The translations under genes and the position numbers were made by a program. Below are positions 14,828-22,914 of a stretch of 25,345 nt of DNA, piece by piece (position 1 is the stretch's first letter; the number at the start of each line of letters is the position of its first letter). Source of the DNA: Clostridia bacterium. Its GTDB lineage: Bacteria; Bacillota; Sulfobacillia; SLMV01. Under the pieces are notes generated by a model. It worked only from the letters and a program-made list of their open reading frames with translations. It had not been told where the DNA came from and did no database searches. The stretch covers positions 1 to 25,345 of the forward strand of contig SLMV01000069.1 of assembly GCA_007133365.1 (NCBI GenBank). The letters are read 5' to 3'.

Positions 14828-16249
14828 AAGAATTCCGATCGCCACGATCTTGATCAAGTCGGTAATCCAAGTGGCAGCAAAAAAGCCAACGACACAAAGG
14901 AAACCCGTCACCCCGACAACGCCCGCACTTAGCCATCGCGTTTTTACCGATTCTACCGACACATCGGGATTAAGCAAGATTCGGAAAATGTTCGCATAAT
15001 ACAATCCGGACAGAAACGTTCCGAGAGCAATGACGCCAGCGTAAATAGGCTGCCCGGCCTCCACGGCAGCCATACCTAGGATCCATTTGCTCGCAAATCC
15101 TCCCAACGGAGGGAGTCCAATGAGGGAAATACAGCAAATCAAGAATACCGCTGCCATCCAAGGGGCCCCTCTTCCCTTCCCTTGAACGGAGTCAAAGTCA
15201 TAATGATCCTTCACCATTTGCCCCAAGGAAAAAAAAGCGCCGGATTTCATTGCCATATGGTTGAGGGCATGGAAAAGGGTTCCAACCAGCCCCAAAAGCG
15301 AGCCAATGCCCAAGCCAAGCACGATGTAGCCCATATGCGCAATACTTGAACAAGCGAGAACTCGCTTAACATCACGCTGTCCTAAGGCCAATAGGTGCCC
15401 ACCGATAATCGTCACGGCGGCAATGTTAATCAAAATGAATTGAATCATCATCTCATCTTTGCCTTGTGACATCAGCAGCGGAAGACGAATGATCATGTAG
15501 AGACCGGTCTTAATCAGGACTCCCGATAACAATGCACTAACCGGGGACTTCGCCTCTGCATGAGCCGGCGGGAGCCAACTGTGTAATGGAATAACCGCAA
15601 CTTTCAAACCCAGTCCCACAATCCATAAGGCGAGGATCAAAACCCGCAATTCGTGCGGAATACTGACGAGCTGGCGCCCGATCTCTTCCATATTTAGAGT
15701 TCCCAAAGCTCCATACACTAAGATAATCGATAAGAGCACCATCAAACTCGAAAGCACAGTAAAAATCATATATCGAAGCCCGGCTCGCACCGCCGGGCCT
15801 TCCCTTTGTATTGCCACAAGGGGGAAACTCGCCAATGATGTCAATTCAATGAAAACGTAAAGATTAAATAGGTCACCGGTCAGCACCAAACCGAACATCC
15901 CGGCGATAAGGATCCCAAAAAGCACGTAATATTTGCTTTCTTTATCGGGAATATCCGCGAGTGAATATAGCATCGCCAACGACGTCCCCACCGCAATCAA
16001 CATGATGAAGATCCGCGAAAGTCCATCGACCACCATTACGATCCCAATTTCCGGAGCCCAACCACCGAGCGGATAATACGTCGTGCCTCCCGAATCGCCA
16101 AATATGAGCAAACCGACGAGAACAAGTTGACCAACCACGAAGGTGATAACGACATGTTTCCGATAACGCAGCGACACCATGTCCACCAGAGGCGTTAAAA
16201 AAGCGAAAATTAGCGGCCATATAATGATCATAACGGGTAAATGGCTCAA
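14825..16249 (-). CDS. mnhD: Mrp cation/proton antiporter subunit D
   Basis: 474 residues, about 14 membrane helices. This is the canonical MrpD-type proton channel: T-G-D-L-F-N-L-Y-V-F-I-E with Glu135, G-L-G-L-K with Lys216, H-S-W-L-P-P-A-H-A-E-A-K-S-P (223-236), Lys247 in L-I-K-T-G, and a late Lys in M-A-M-K-S-G. The start is TTG (16247-16249), overlapping the mnhC TGA as TTGA, with AGGAGA 8 nt upstream. Length and motifs are normal. Confidence 0.93.
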   Translation of the reverse strand: MSHLPVMIIIWPLIFAFLTPLVDMVSLRYRKHVVITFVVGQLVLVGLLIFGDSGGTTYYPLGGWAPEIGIVMVVDGLSRIFIMLIAVGTSLAMLYSLADIPDKESKYYVLFGILIAGMFGLVLTGDLFNLYVFIELTSLASFPLVAIQREGPAVRAGLRYMIFTVLSSLMVLLSIILVYGALGTLNMEEIGRQLVSIPHELRVLILALWIVGLGLKVAVIPLHSWLPPAHAEAKSPVSALLSGVLIKTGLYMIIRLPLLMSQGKDEMMIQFILINIAAVTIIGGHLLALGQRDVKRVLACSSIAHMGYIVLGLGIGSLLGLVGTLFHALNHMAMKSGAFFSLGQMVKDHYDFDSVQGKGRGAPWMAAVFLICCISLIGLPPLGGFASKWILGMAAVEAGQPIYAGVIALGTFLSGLYYANIFRILLNPDVSVESVKTRWLSAGVVGVTGFLCVVGFFAATWITDLIKIVAIGIL

Positions 16250-16581
16250 CGTTCCATTCTCCTGATCTCCTTAAGATCGACCGACCCATAATATTTATAG
16301 GTCTTGATGATGAAGCTCAACAACAATGCTGTGGTACTTGCGCCAATAACAATGGCGGTAAGGGTGAGCGCTTGAGGAACTGGATCCGCGTAGTTGAGAA
16401 TCCCTTCGCTTACAATCGGCGGAGAATCGCCTGGAGAAAAAGCAAGGCGAACCAGTAATAACAAAAGACTAGCTTCCATTATATTGAGTCCGATCGCAAT
16501 CTTGATCAAGTTCGTATCCGTCAGGACTCCAAAAAAACCGATCAAGAATAAGCCGACAACCACCCAATAAGCGAAATCCAC
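16246..16581 (-). CDS. mnhC: Mrp cation/proton antiporter subunit C (NuoK-like)
   Basis: 111 residues, three membrane helices, the NuoK-like subunit. The signature L-I-K-I-A-I-G-L-N-I-M-E-A-S-L-L-L-L and D-P-V-P-Q-A-L-T-L-T-A-I-V-I-G are present; the Glu in the second helix is the conserved intramembrane carboxylate. GTG at 16581 is preferred over ATG at 16596 because GGGGTG sits about 5 nt upstream of it, whereas AAGG is directly adjacent to the ATG and the longer form would overlap mnhB by 11 nt. Confidence 0.9.
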   Translation of the reverse strand: MDFAYWVVVGLFLIGFFGVLTDTNLIKIAIGLNIMEASLLLLLVRLAFSPGDSPPIVSEGILNYADPVPQALTLTAIVIGASTTALLLSFIIKTYKYYGSVDLKEIRRMER

Positions 16582-16585
16582 AATT

Positions 16586-17299
16586 TCACCCCACATCCTT
16601 TTTGACCATGTTATAAAAGATTAGGGCCAACCCTGCTGCAACCTTTAAGCCAATGGCCAGATTTAACAGGGGGATTGCTCCACCGCTCGTCAATTCACCC
16701 GGGACTCCCGCTCGAAATCCCGCTGCAATATTAGACAAGAAAAAATCACCACGATAGATTCCCACCAAACCCAATAAAATGAAAGCAATGGCGCCCAAGG
16801 ATTCCAGAAGCGTTTTTGTCCTGGTATTGATAAAACGCCACTCAAAAGCCGTGCCATAAACGATGCAAAGCAAAATCGTCAAGGTCGCCCATACCACGCC
16901 TCCTTGAAATCCTCCGCCCGGCGTCACATGGCCAAACATAACAATATAAAGCCCGGTGACAAACACAAACGGTGCTAACACCATGATGCTTCGCTTGGCG
17001 AGCGATGATAAGCCAAGCCGTGAGGTCGGTAAATCATGCCGAAAGAACAATAAGACGACCCCGGCTGCAGCAGCAAATATGACCGTGGCCTCCCCCAAGG
17101 TATCAAAACCTCGATAATCGAATAGAACAGCCGTGACCAGGTTCACGGCGCCCGTATCGGAGACCCCCTCCGACAAAATGTGCCGGCTCGTCACACTTTC
17201 GCTCATCCTTTCAGCGGGAAGTGGAAGTTCGGCCAGCCCACCCATCACCAGTAAACCGAGAATTGCCAGAATGACCAAAGCCACGCTTTTTCGAATCAT
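16586..17299 (-). CDS. mnhB: MbhE-like plus MnhB domain fusion, Mrp antiporter subunit B
   Basis: 237 residues, larger than a lone MnhB (about 140). The N-terminal part (about 1-88) has the MbhE-type segment N-L-V-T-A-V-L-F-D-Y-R-G-F-D-T-L-G-E (53-70), which in ordinary Mrp systems is in the C-terminal region of MrpA. The MnhB domain follows, with F-G-H-V-T-P-G-G-G-F-Q-G-G (122-134) and a C-terminal helix pair. This is the MbhE-MbhF order known from Mbh/Mbs-type complexes, here in one polypeptide. The ATG overlaps the preceding TGA as ATGA (17296-17299). Confidence 0.88.
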   Translation of the reverse strand: MIRKSVALVILAILGLLVMGGLAELPLPAERMSESVTSRHILSEGVSDTGAVNLVTAVLFDYRGFDTLGEATVIFAAAAGVVLLFFRHDLPTSRLGLSSLAKRSIMVLAPFVFVTGLYIVMFGHVTPGGGFQGGVVWATLTILLCIVYGTAFEWRFINTRTKTLLESLGAIAFILLGLVGIYRGDFFLSNIAAGFRAGVPGELTSGGAIPLLNLAIGLKVAAGLALIFYNMVKKDVG

Positions 17300-17547
17300 G
17301 CCGAATCATCCCGGTTCGTCGTCTTACTGATCGTGACCACAAACAAAGCCGTCATCAAGCCAGCGCCAACCACGGCTTCCGCCATCGCAACATCCGGGGC
17401 TTGATACATAACAAACAAAACCGAAAGCAAAATGCCAAATATGGACAGCGAAAGCACCGCATGCAGCACATATCGAGTTGCAACGGCAAACACGGCGGTT
17501 ACCAAAAGGAAAACTAGAAGTATCCCGGTAAGCATTGACTCGTGCAT
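17296..17547 (-). CDS. MbhD-like (DUF4040-type) subunit, detached piece of MrpA
   Basis: 83 residues, three membrane helices. The segment Y-Q-A-P-D-V-A-M-A-E-A-V-V-G-A-G is the hallmark of the MbhD/DUF4040 domain, normally the central-C-terminal part of MrpA; the acidic residue in this helix is conserved. It is a separate first gene here. ATG at 17547 is chosen over TTG 17571 because GGGGGG lies 6 nt upstream. A short palindrome (17591-17603) and TAGAAT (minus strand, 17580-17585) precede it, but no good -35 box, so the operon promoter is unresolved. Confidence 0.85.
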   Translation of the reverse strand: MHESMLTGILLVFLLVTAVFAVATRYVLHAVLSLSIFGILLSVLFVMYQAPDVAMAEAVVGAGLMTALFVVTISKTTNRDDSA

Positions 17548-17615
17548 CCAATACCCCCCATCAACATCCAATCCTTTCCATTCTACCTAATGCATCGAAT
17601 GCAAAAACACCCCAT

Positions 17616-18668
17616 CTACTCCTGTTGCACCCAGCGAAATAGGTGATCCAAACACACTTTGATACTCGCGCCCACGGGAACACCCAAAAAGAGCCCCCAA
17701 ACCCCAAACAATGCCCCCCCGGCCAAAACAGCAAAAATGACACCAAGCGGACTAAGACCCGTCCGATCCCCGAGGAATCGCGGGGTGATAACTAGCCCGT
17801 CCAGCAGCTGTACCAACACAAAGATCACCGCCACCATAATAAACAACCATCCTGAGTCAAAAGCTGCCAAAGTTAACGCCGGGATTGCTCCGATGATGGG
17901 TCCGAAATACGGAATCAGATTGGTCAGTCCAGCAATCACACCCAGCACCACCGAAAATCTCAGGCCCAAAACCCCTAAGGCCACGGCCACCACAACCCCA
18001 ACAAATAGCGAAATCATCAACCGTCCGCGAAAAAATCCTGCCAAAACCCGATCGATGTCCGTCAAGAATTGCTGAACCATCGGGCGTGAATCCTCCGGCA
18101 CGGAATCTGCAAATCGGCGCCGTACGGTTTTGGCGTCCTTTAAAATATAAATGGCGAGAATAGGCCCCAAAAGAATATAGAAAATCTGACTGAGGACGCC
18201 CATAAAGCCCATCACGAAACTCCCGAGCAAATCCGTGGCACGGCTTTCAAGCGTCTCAAGGGCACGGGTAAGGGTTTCATTGATCGATTCACGAACCGCT
18301 TCCGGAAGTGCTAGCCGGGCATAATAACCCTCATACTCCACAAGTGCATCCCCGAATGCTGACACATAAAGGGGAAAATACTCTGTCAAACGCGTCAGCT
18401 CATTAATGAATACGGGTATAACGTAAACGGAAGACAAAATCAGGATGGCAAAAAGCACGAAGTAGATGATGGCAATCGTTAGACTACGCGATAGCCCTTT
18501 GCTTTCACCAAAATCCACAATAGGGGCAAGAAAGTAAGAAATAATGACCGCCAGTCCAAATGGCATGACAACCGTCCGTACCTGAAAGAGAAACCACATC
18601 GTAAGAATCAAAAGCAAAGCAACGACGACAATTCTTAGATTACGCCCCCAATTGATTTCACCAGGCAT
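17616..18668 (-). CDS. AI-2E family transporter (PerM/UPF0118)
   Basis: 350 residues with about seven or eight membrane helices. Family features: R-T-V-V-M-P-F-G-L-A-V-I-I-S-Y near the N-terminus, an extracytosolic helical region, P-I-L-A-I-Y-I-L-K-D, L-T-N-L-I-P-Y-F-G-P-I-I-G and V-I-T-P-R-F-L-G-D-R-T-G-L-S-P-L. Members have been linked to autoinducer-2 export and, in alkaliphiles, to Na+/H+ antiport; the role here is unknown, though the adjacent Mrp operon is compatible with cation homeostasis. The ATG at 18668 has GGGGG 8 nt upstream; a TTG at 18683 would add five residues. Confidence 0.88.
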   Translation of the reverse strand: MPGEINWGRNLRIVVVALLLILTMWFLFQVRTVVMPFGLAVIISYFLAPIVDFGESKGLSRSLTIAIIYFVLFAILILSSVYVIPVFINELTRLTEYFPLYVSAFGDALVEYEGYYARLALPEAVRESINETLTRALETLESRATDLLGSFVMGFMGVLSQIFYILLGPILAIYILKDAKTVRRRFADSVPEDSRPMVQQFLTDIDRVLAGFFRGRLMISLFVGVVVAVALGVLGLRFSVVLGVIAGLTNLIPYFGPIIGAIPALTLAAFDSGWLFIMVAVIFVLVQLLDGLVITPRFLGDRTGLSPLGVIFAVLAGGALFGVWGLFLGVPVGASIKVCLDHLFRWVQQE

Positions 18669-18720
18669 ACGTTCAGCCCCCAAACCCCAAAATAGATAGC
18701 CCTTTCCTATTAATCATACA

Positions 18721-18739
18721 CACCTTTTTGGGTAAGGTG
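18721..18739. repeat. Inverted repeat in the divergent region between the AI-2E and PLP-enzyme genes
   Basis: CACCTT and AAGGTG flank 7 nt, a 19-nt operator-like dyad in the 222-nt region between two divergent genes. No supported promoter of consensus quality was found beside it; TTGAGT at 18841-18846 with a poor -10 is the only candidate on the plus strand. Confidence 0.3.
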
Positions 18740-18890
18740 CCATCCTAACACCAAAGTCATGCTATCTTTGTCCATTCACGCATAAAACATCCGATTCCTA
18801 TCCCTCTAATCGAAACAGCCAGCACCATAACCAGGGATTATTGAGTCAAATAGTGAAAGGACTTAATAAATCGAAATAATCAAGTAAAGG

Positions 18891-19943
18891 ATGATCAGCT
18901 TGCCACCGGAGAAGGATAAGCAAACATTCGCCCCCTCGATCTTGGGTACTATCGGCAATACCCCGGCAATCCATCTCCCCAAACTTGAACAGGAATTGGG
19001 TTGCGAGATCATTGTCAAACTCGAATTTTTTAACCCGACGGGAAGCCTAAAAGATCGGATCTATCACCAAATGATTGATACTGCGGAAGAAAAGAAGATT
19101 CTTCGGTCCAATATGCATATTCTTGAGTGTTCGACCGGCAACGCTGGCATTTCCTGTGCCTTTGTGGCAGCGGCAAAAGGTTACCCCTGCACAATTGTGA
19201 TGCCAGAAGGAATGAGCAATGAACGAAAGAAAACCATTCGTGCCTATGGAGCCTCCTTGATCTTCACCCCCGGGGGTGAAAGCGATGTCGACCGAGCTCT
19301 GACAAAGGCCGAAGAAATCGCGGCATCCGCTCCCAAGAAGTATTGGATGCCCCGGCAGTTTAGTAATCCTGAGAATCCAAAGACGCATTACCAACAAACG
19401 GGACCCGAGTTCTGGCGACAGTTGGACGGGTCAATTGATGTTTGGGTGGCAACCCAAGGAACAGGAGGCACCCTCACCGGAGTCGGTCAATACTTCCGAG
19501 AACAAAATCCGACGGTCCGCATTTTTGCCGCGGAACCTTCAGAATGTCCCACTCTATCGCGACACGGTTGGGGGCCTCATGATATTGAGGGCATCGGGGA
19601 TGGTTTCGTGCCCCAAAACCTCGATCTCACACTTTTGGACGGCATTGTCACCGTATCATCCGATGAAGCAATCGAGATGACCACTTTCTTAGCGGAAAAA
19701 GAAGGCGTTTTCTGCGGGATCTCCTCCGGTGCAAACTTGATGGCGGTAAAGAAATTAATCCGGTGGGATTCGAGCATCAAGCGCATTGCCACCATCATCA
19801 ATGACAACGGCCAACGCTATTTCAGCACTCGGCTATTTGACTCCACATTACGTAAAGAAAAAGAGCAGCGCGCATTCGAGATGGATGCCTATTCCAAACA
19901 GGAATTAGAAAAATATCAAAAGCGCTGGACCATCATTGATTAG
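18891..19943 (+). CDS. PLP-dependent cysteine-synthase/CBS-family enzyme
   Basis: 350 residues, fold-type II PLP enzyme. N-P-T-G-S-L-K-D-R (48-56) holds the Schiff-base Lys54, G-T-G-G-T-L-T-G is the phosphate-binding loop, and G-I-S-S-G-A-N and R-Y-F-S-T-R-L-F are further family blocks. Canonical O-acetylserine sulfhydrylases have T-S-G-N-T-G in the substrate-carboxylate loop; here it is S-T-G-N-A-G (81-86), so the substrate may not be O-acetylserine. About 30 charged residues extend the C-terminus. ATG 18891 directly abuts AAAGG; TTG at 18900 has better spacing and may be the true start. It converges on the DASS gene with 18 nt between the stops and no visible terminator. Confidence 0.85.
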   Translation: MISLPPEKDKQTFAPSILGTIGNTPAIHLPKLEQELGCEIIVKLEFFNPTGSLKDRIYHQMIDTAEEKKILRSNMHILECSTGNAGISCAFVAAAKGYPCTIVMPEGMSNERKKTIRAYGASLIFTPGGESDVDRALTKAEEIAASAPKKYWMPRQFSNPENPKTHYQQTGPEFWRQLDGSIDVWVATQGTGGTLTGVGQYFREQNPTVRIFAAEPSECPTLSRHGWGPHDIEGIGDGFVPQNLDLTLLDGIVTVSSDEAIEMTTFLAEKEGVFCGISSGANLMAVKKLIRWDSSIKRIATIINDNGQRYFSTRLFDSTLRKEKEQRAFEMDAYSKQELEKYQKRWTIID

Positions 19944-19961
19944 TCAATCTGCCCGTAACGT

Positions 19962-21356
19962 TTAAAACCAAAACAGACTGGCGATCGTGGCGAGAACCAA
20001 AACGGAAACAAGGGTGACCAATAAACCCGCTTTGGTCATTTCATATGTCTTAAAGTATCCCGCGTTATACGCAATGGCATTGGGAGGGGTATTGGCGGGC
20101 AAAAGAAAAGCCAAGCAGGAAGCCAAACCCGCGACCACTCCTAACCGCATGGGGTCAAGTCCGAGTTGTGCCGCCAGCCCAATGGCCACCGGGACAAAGG
20201 TCGTCGAAGTTGCTGTCAGGCTTGAAAAGAACGTAATGCTGAACGCGGTAACAAAAGCCAGGAAAGTCACCACGAGATAGGGACTAGCATCAACCAAGAA
20301 GACCGACATCCAATCCGCAATGATGGCAATGACCCCGGTATCACTTAATCCCGAACCAAGCGCGAGCCCCCCGCCTACTAGAATAAATATGTCCCACCCA
20401 ATTTCTCCGGAAACCTCGCCCCACTTAACCACGCCTAAAACCGGGGCCACAAAGACCAAGGCGATAATCACGGAAGCAATATAGAGCCACCCCGACATTA
20501 GCGGAAGAAAAGAATCCGCCGTCCAAAGAACCACGGCTCCGCCGAATAAGAGGAGAACTTTTCGCTGCTCCCACCGCAAAGGTCCCATCTCCTCTAAGGA
20601 CGCTCGGACAATATCAGCACCCCCGGCAATCCGTTTCAACCCGATGGGAAAGGTGAGCAAGAGCAATTTCCACGCCAATGGAATAAGAAGGATGACAATC
20701 GGGAGGGCGCGAATCATCCAATCCAAAAAACCAAGTTGAATGTCGGCCAATCGATCGATAAACGCTATGGTAATAGAGGACGCAGGCGTTCCCGCCGGCG
20801 TGCCCATGCCACCGATATTGGCCGCAAAGGCGATGCCAATCATCATCACTTTCCCCAGGTTCGCAGAACCTGGGGCCCCGTTTCCCATTTTCACGATCCC
20901 AAGAGCAATCGGCAGCATGATCGCCGTAGCGGCAGAGTTCGAAATCCACATGCTAAGAAAACCGGTCGCGAGCATCACCCCGAGAACAAGACGATCGGTC
21001 TTTTCTCCCATTGCCCCTACAATATTGAGACTAATGCGACGATCCAGTTCATATTTCGACAGCGCGGCCGCCATTATGAATCCAGCAAAAATGATGCTGT
21101 TAACCGGGGTGGCGATAAAACCCAGTCCGGTCCCAATATCCTGAATACCAAAAAGAGCCTGAAGTAAAATAATGACGAGTGCAGTCAAACTAATTGGGAT
21201 ACACTCGGTGATCCAAAAGACAGCTCCCACCAGGGCAATTGCCACCATGATCACTGCATCTTGACTGAAGGCACTAGGGAAAGGCAAACGGGTAACAAAA
21301 AAAGCCAGGATCAAAGTTCCAAAAATGATCAAAAAGTTAACGTGGGCCTTCGTCAT
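19962..21356 (-). CDS. DASS/SLC13-family sodium-coupled dicarboxylate or anion transporter
   Basis: 464 residues with about 11-13 membrane helices. Repeat-related family motifs: I-T-E-C-I-P-I-S-L-T-A-L near helix 2, S-N-S-A-A-T-A-I-M-L-P-I-A (in place of the S-N-T signature), G-T-P-A-G-T-P-A-S and, in the second half, S-S-L-T-A-T-S-T-T-F-V-P-V-A. Members import di- and tricarboxylates, sulfate or related anions with Na+. The frame is open 23 codons further up, but ATG 21356 is chosen: GAGGAG is 4 nt upstream and a promoter at 21401-21429 places transcription start near 21394, downstream of the longer start. Substrate not predictable. Confidence 0.88.
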   Translation of the reverse strand: MTKAHVNFLIIFGTLILAFFVTRLPFPSAFSQDAVIMVAIALVGAVFWITECIPISLTALVIILLQALFGIQDIGTGLGFIATPVNSIIFAGFIMAAALSKYELDRRISLNIVGAMGEKTDRLVLGVMLATGFLSMWISNSAATAIMLPIALGIVKMGNGAPGSANLGKVMMIGIAFAANIGGMGTPAGTPASSITIAFIDRLADIQLGFLDWMIRALPIVILLIPLAWKLLLLTFPIGLKRIAGGADIVRASLEEMGPLRWEQRKVLLLFGGAVVLWTADSFLPLMSGWLYIASVIIALVFVAPVLGVVKWGEVSGEIGWDIFILVGGGLALGSGLSDTGVIAIIADWMSVFLVDASPYLVVTFLAFVTAFSITFFSSLTATSTTFVPVAIGLAAQLGLDPMRLGVVAGLASCLAFLLPANTPPNAIAYNAGYFKTYEMTKAGLLVTLVSVLVLATIASLFWF

Positions 21357-21400
21357 GTCGCTCCTCATCCCAATTTCCGTATTCCAACATCTACTATTGC

Positions 21401-21429
21401 ATTCTAACTCAGCACGCTTTGGCACTCAA
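21401..21429 (-). promoter_or_regulatory. Sigma-A-type promoter for the DASS transporter gene
   Basis: Minus strand: TTGAGT (21424-21429), 17-nt spacer, TAGAAT (21401-21406). The predicted leader to ATG 21356 is about 38 nt, which also argues for that start over one at 21425. Confidence 0.5.
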
Positions 21430-21608
21430 TGCACCAAGTACGCTGAAGTCTTCCCTAATGATTGTTTCGGTCCTTCTCCATGACCGGTGCCCCCTTCCTT
21501 TCACATCCTGTCTCCTGAAACTCGAGACTCCACCTTTCGATCCTCTCGAAAATTTGGGCCTCATAAACCACAAAACACTCGACGCAGGATATCGGCAAAT
21601 CTCTCCGA

Positions 21609-21631
21609 AACAAGATACATAGGACAAGATA
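21609..21631 (+). repeat. Short direct repeat upstream of the M24 gene
   Basis: ACAAGATAC occurs twice (21609-21617 and 21623-21631) at a 14-nt period, just before the ribosome binding site of the M24 gene. The rest of the 300-nt divergent region 21357-21656 holds the DASS promoter and a 6-bp inverted repeat (TTTCGA/TCGAAA, 21535-21551); no clear plus-strand promoter was found. Confidence 0.35.
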
Positions 21632-21656
21632 CTTTTGCTTTAGGAGGCCCAAACCC

Positions 21657-22850
21657 ATGCCATCCATCCCGCTGGACGCATTCTACTCCCGTCAAGATCA
21701 CATTCGTCGTTTTCTTGCGACGGAAGCATACGAAGCGCTCATCATTCTTGATCCGCATAATTGTTATTATTTGTCTGGATTTTTTGTCGATGTCTTAACT
21801 TGGGAACGCCCGATTGCACTCGTCATCCCGCGTGATGCCGCACCGTTTTTCATCCTCAATGAACTATCAACTCATCACATTTATATGGCGAAAGAGCAAA
21901 ACACATTGGCAGTTGATGATACCGTTTTCTATACTGAACACCCCTCTTCCACTCAACGCACCTTCACACGCTTCCAATGGCTCGAACTCCTTGCAAAGAA
22001 ACTAAAAGCACGAGGGATTGATCGTGGGGTCTTGGCATGTGATATTCCCTCGCCAATGCTCCACCGACTCGACGATCATCTTCCGAAGACACGACTTGTG
22101 ACAGAGTCGTCCTTGTTAAGGAACATGCGCCTGGTTAAAGATCGTCATGAATTGGAAATGATTCGTCCGGCCGGAAGACTTAGCGACTATGGTCAGTCCG
22201 TCTATAAAGAGTGCCTTACCCCCGGCCAGATCATGTTAGCGGTGGATGCCGAGGTGCAAAAAGAGATGATCCTAAAAGGCGCTGAAATGTTTCCGGGCGA
22301 CCGAGTCGAATGTGGTGTTTACAGCCTTACGGGTCCGGCATCTGCATCCCCTCACGGAACCGGTCGCGACTCGGATGCGGTCATTGAAAAAGGGCATGGC
22401 ATTGTCAATATCATCATCGTTCGGTTAAACGGGTACGTCGTCGAAAATGAACGAACCTGGATTATGGGCAACCCCACGCCAACCCAGGAAAATGCCTTTA
22501 TCGCCGCCACTGCCGCCACCCGGGCAGCAACCGAACAGATGATTGCCGGAAATCAAACATCTTCAATAGATGCTGCCGCCCAAGCGGTCATTGAAGCAGC
22601 GGGGTTCGGCGAAAACATCTTTCATCGTACCGGACATGGCATTGGCATCGCAGGCCATGAATATCCGGATGATGTGGCCTTTAATCATCGACCTCTAAAG
22701 GCGGGAGAAGTTTGGTCTGCAGAACCCGGGATTTATCTCTACGGTATCGGCGGCTTCCGACAAGACGATACGGTGATCGTCGGCGAAGAGCAGCCGGAGA
22801 TTGTAACGAATTGGACGCATGACTTGGCCGATCAGATTATCCCCGTTTAG
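21657..22850 (+). CDS. M24-family creatinase/prolidase-like protein, metal site incomplete
   Basis: 397 residues with the two-domain creatinase/prolidase layout: N-terminal domain (about 1-155) and pita-bread domain (about 160-397). Retained: His233 (S-P-H-G), His327 (T-G-H-G-I-G), His334-Glu335, Glu356 (A-E-P-G-I-Y). Canonical metallo-members have two Asp ligands in I-D-x-G and G-D-x-T-R-T; here these segments read V-N-I-I-I (250-254) and V-E-N-E-R-T (262-267), and R-x-E-D reads R-Q-D-D (368-371). Loss of both Asp ligands resembles creatinase, a metal-free M24 enzyme, more than Xaa-Pro peptidases. Function: possibly C-N bond hydrolysis of an unknown substrate. TTTAGGAGG precedes the ATG. It lies 64 nt before the oxidoreductase genes, likely one operon. 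Confidence 0.85.
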   Translation: MPSIPLDAFYSRQDHIRRFLATEAYEALIILDPHNCYYLSGFFVDVLTWERPIALVIPRDAAPFFILNELSTHHIYMAKEQNTLAVDDTVFYTEHPSSTQRTFTRFQWLELLAKKLKARGIDRGVLACDIPSPMLHRLDDHLPKTRLVTESSLLRNMRLVKDRHELEMIRPAGRLSDYGQSVYKECLTPGQIMLAVDAEVQKEMILKGAEMFPGDRVECGVYSLTGPASASPHGTGRDSDAVIEKGHGIVNIIIVRLNGYVVENERTWIMGNPTPTQENAFIAATAATRAATEQMIAGNQTSSIDAAAQAVIEAAGFGENIFHRTGHGIGIAGHEYPDDVAFNHRPLKAGEVWSAEPGIYLYGIGGFRQDDTVIVGEEQPEIVTNWTHDLADQIIPV

Positions 22851-22914
22851 GATCATACGGCCATGAAGACCGATGCATTTTCCGACAACCGGACAGTTAT
22901 TTTAGGAGGCTTCC

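Noticed and set aside
21357..21425. N-terminal extension of the DASS transporter
   Set aside because: A promoter at 21401-21429 and GAGGAG before ATG 21356 place the start downstream; the extra residues are not hydrophobic or family-like.
21535..21551. TTTCGA/TCGAAA inverted repeat as a terminator
   Set aside because: It is short, AT-rich at the ends and not followed by a T-run on either strand; it lies in a divergent region where no transcript needs to end.
21487..21798. Plus-strand 103-codon frame across the M24 leader
   Set aside because: It overlaps the M24 gene in another frame, lacks a ribosome binding site and reads as low-complexity basic residues.
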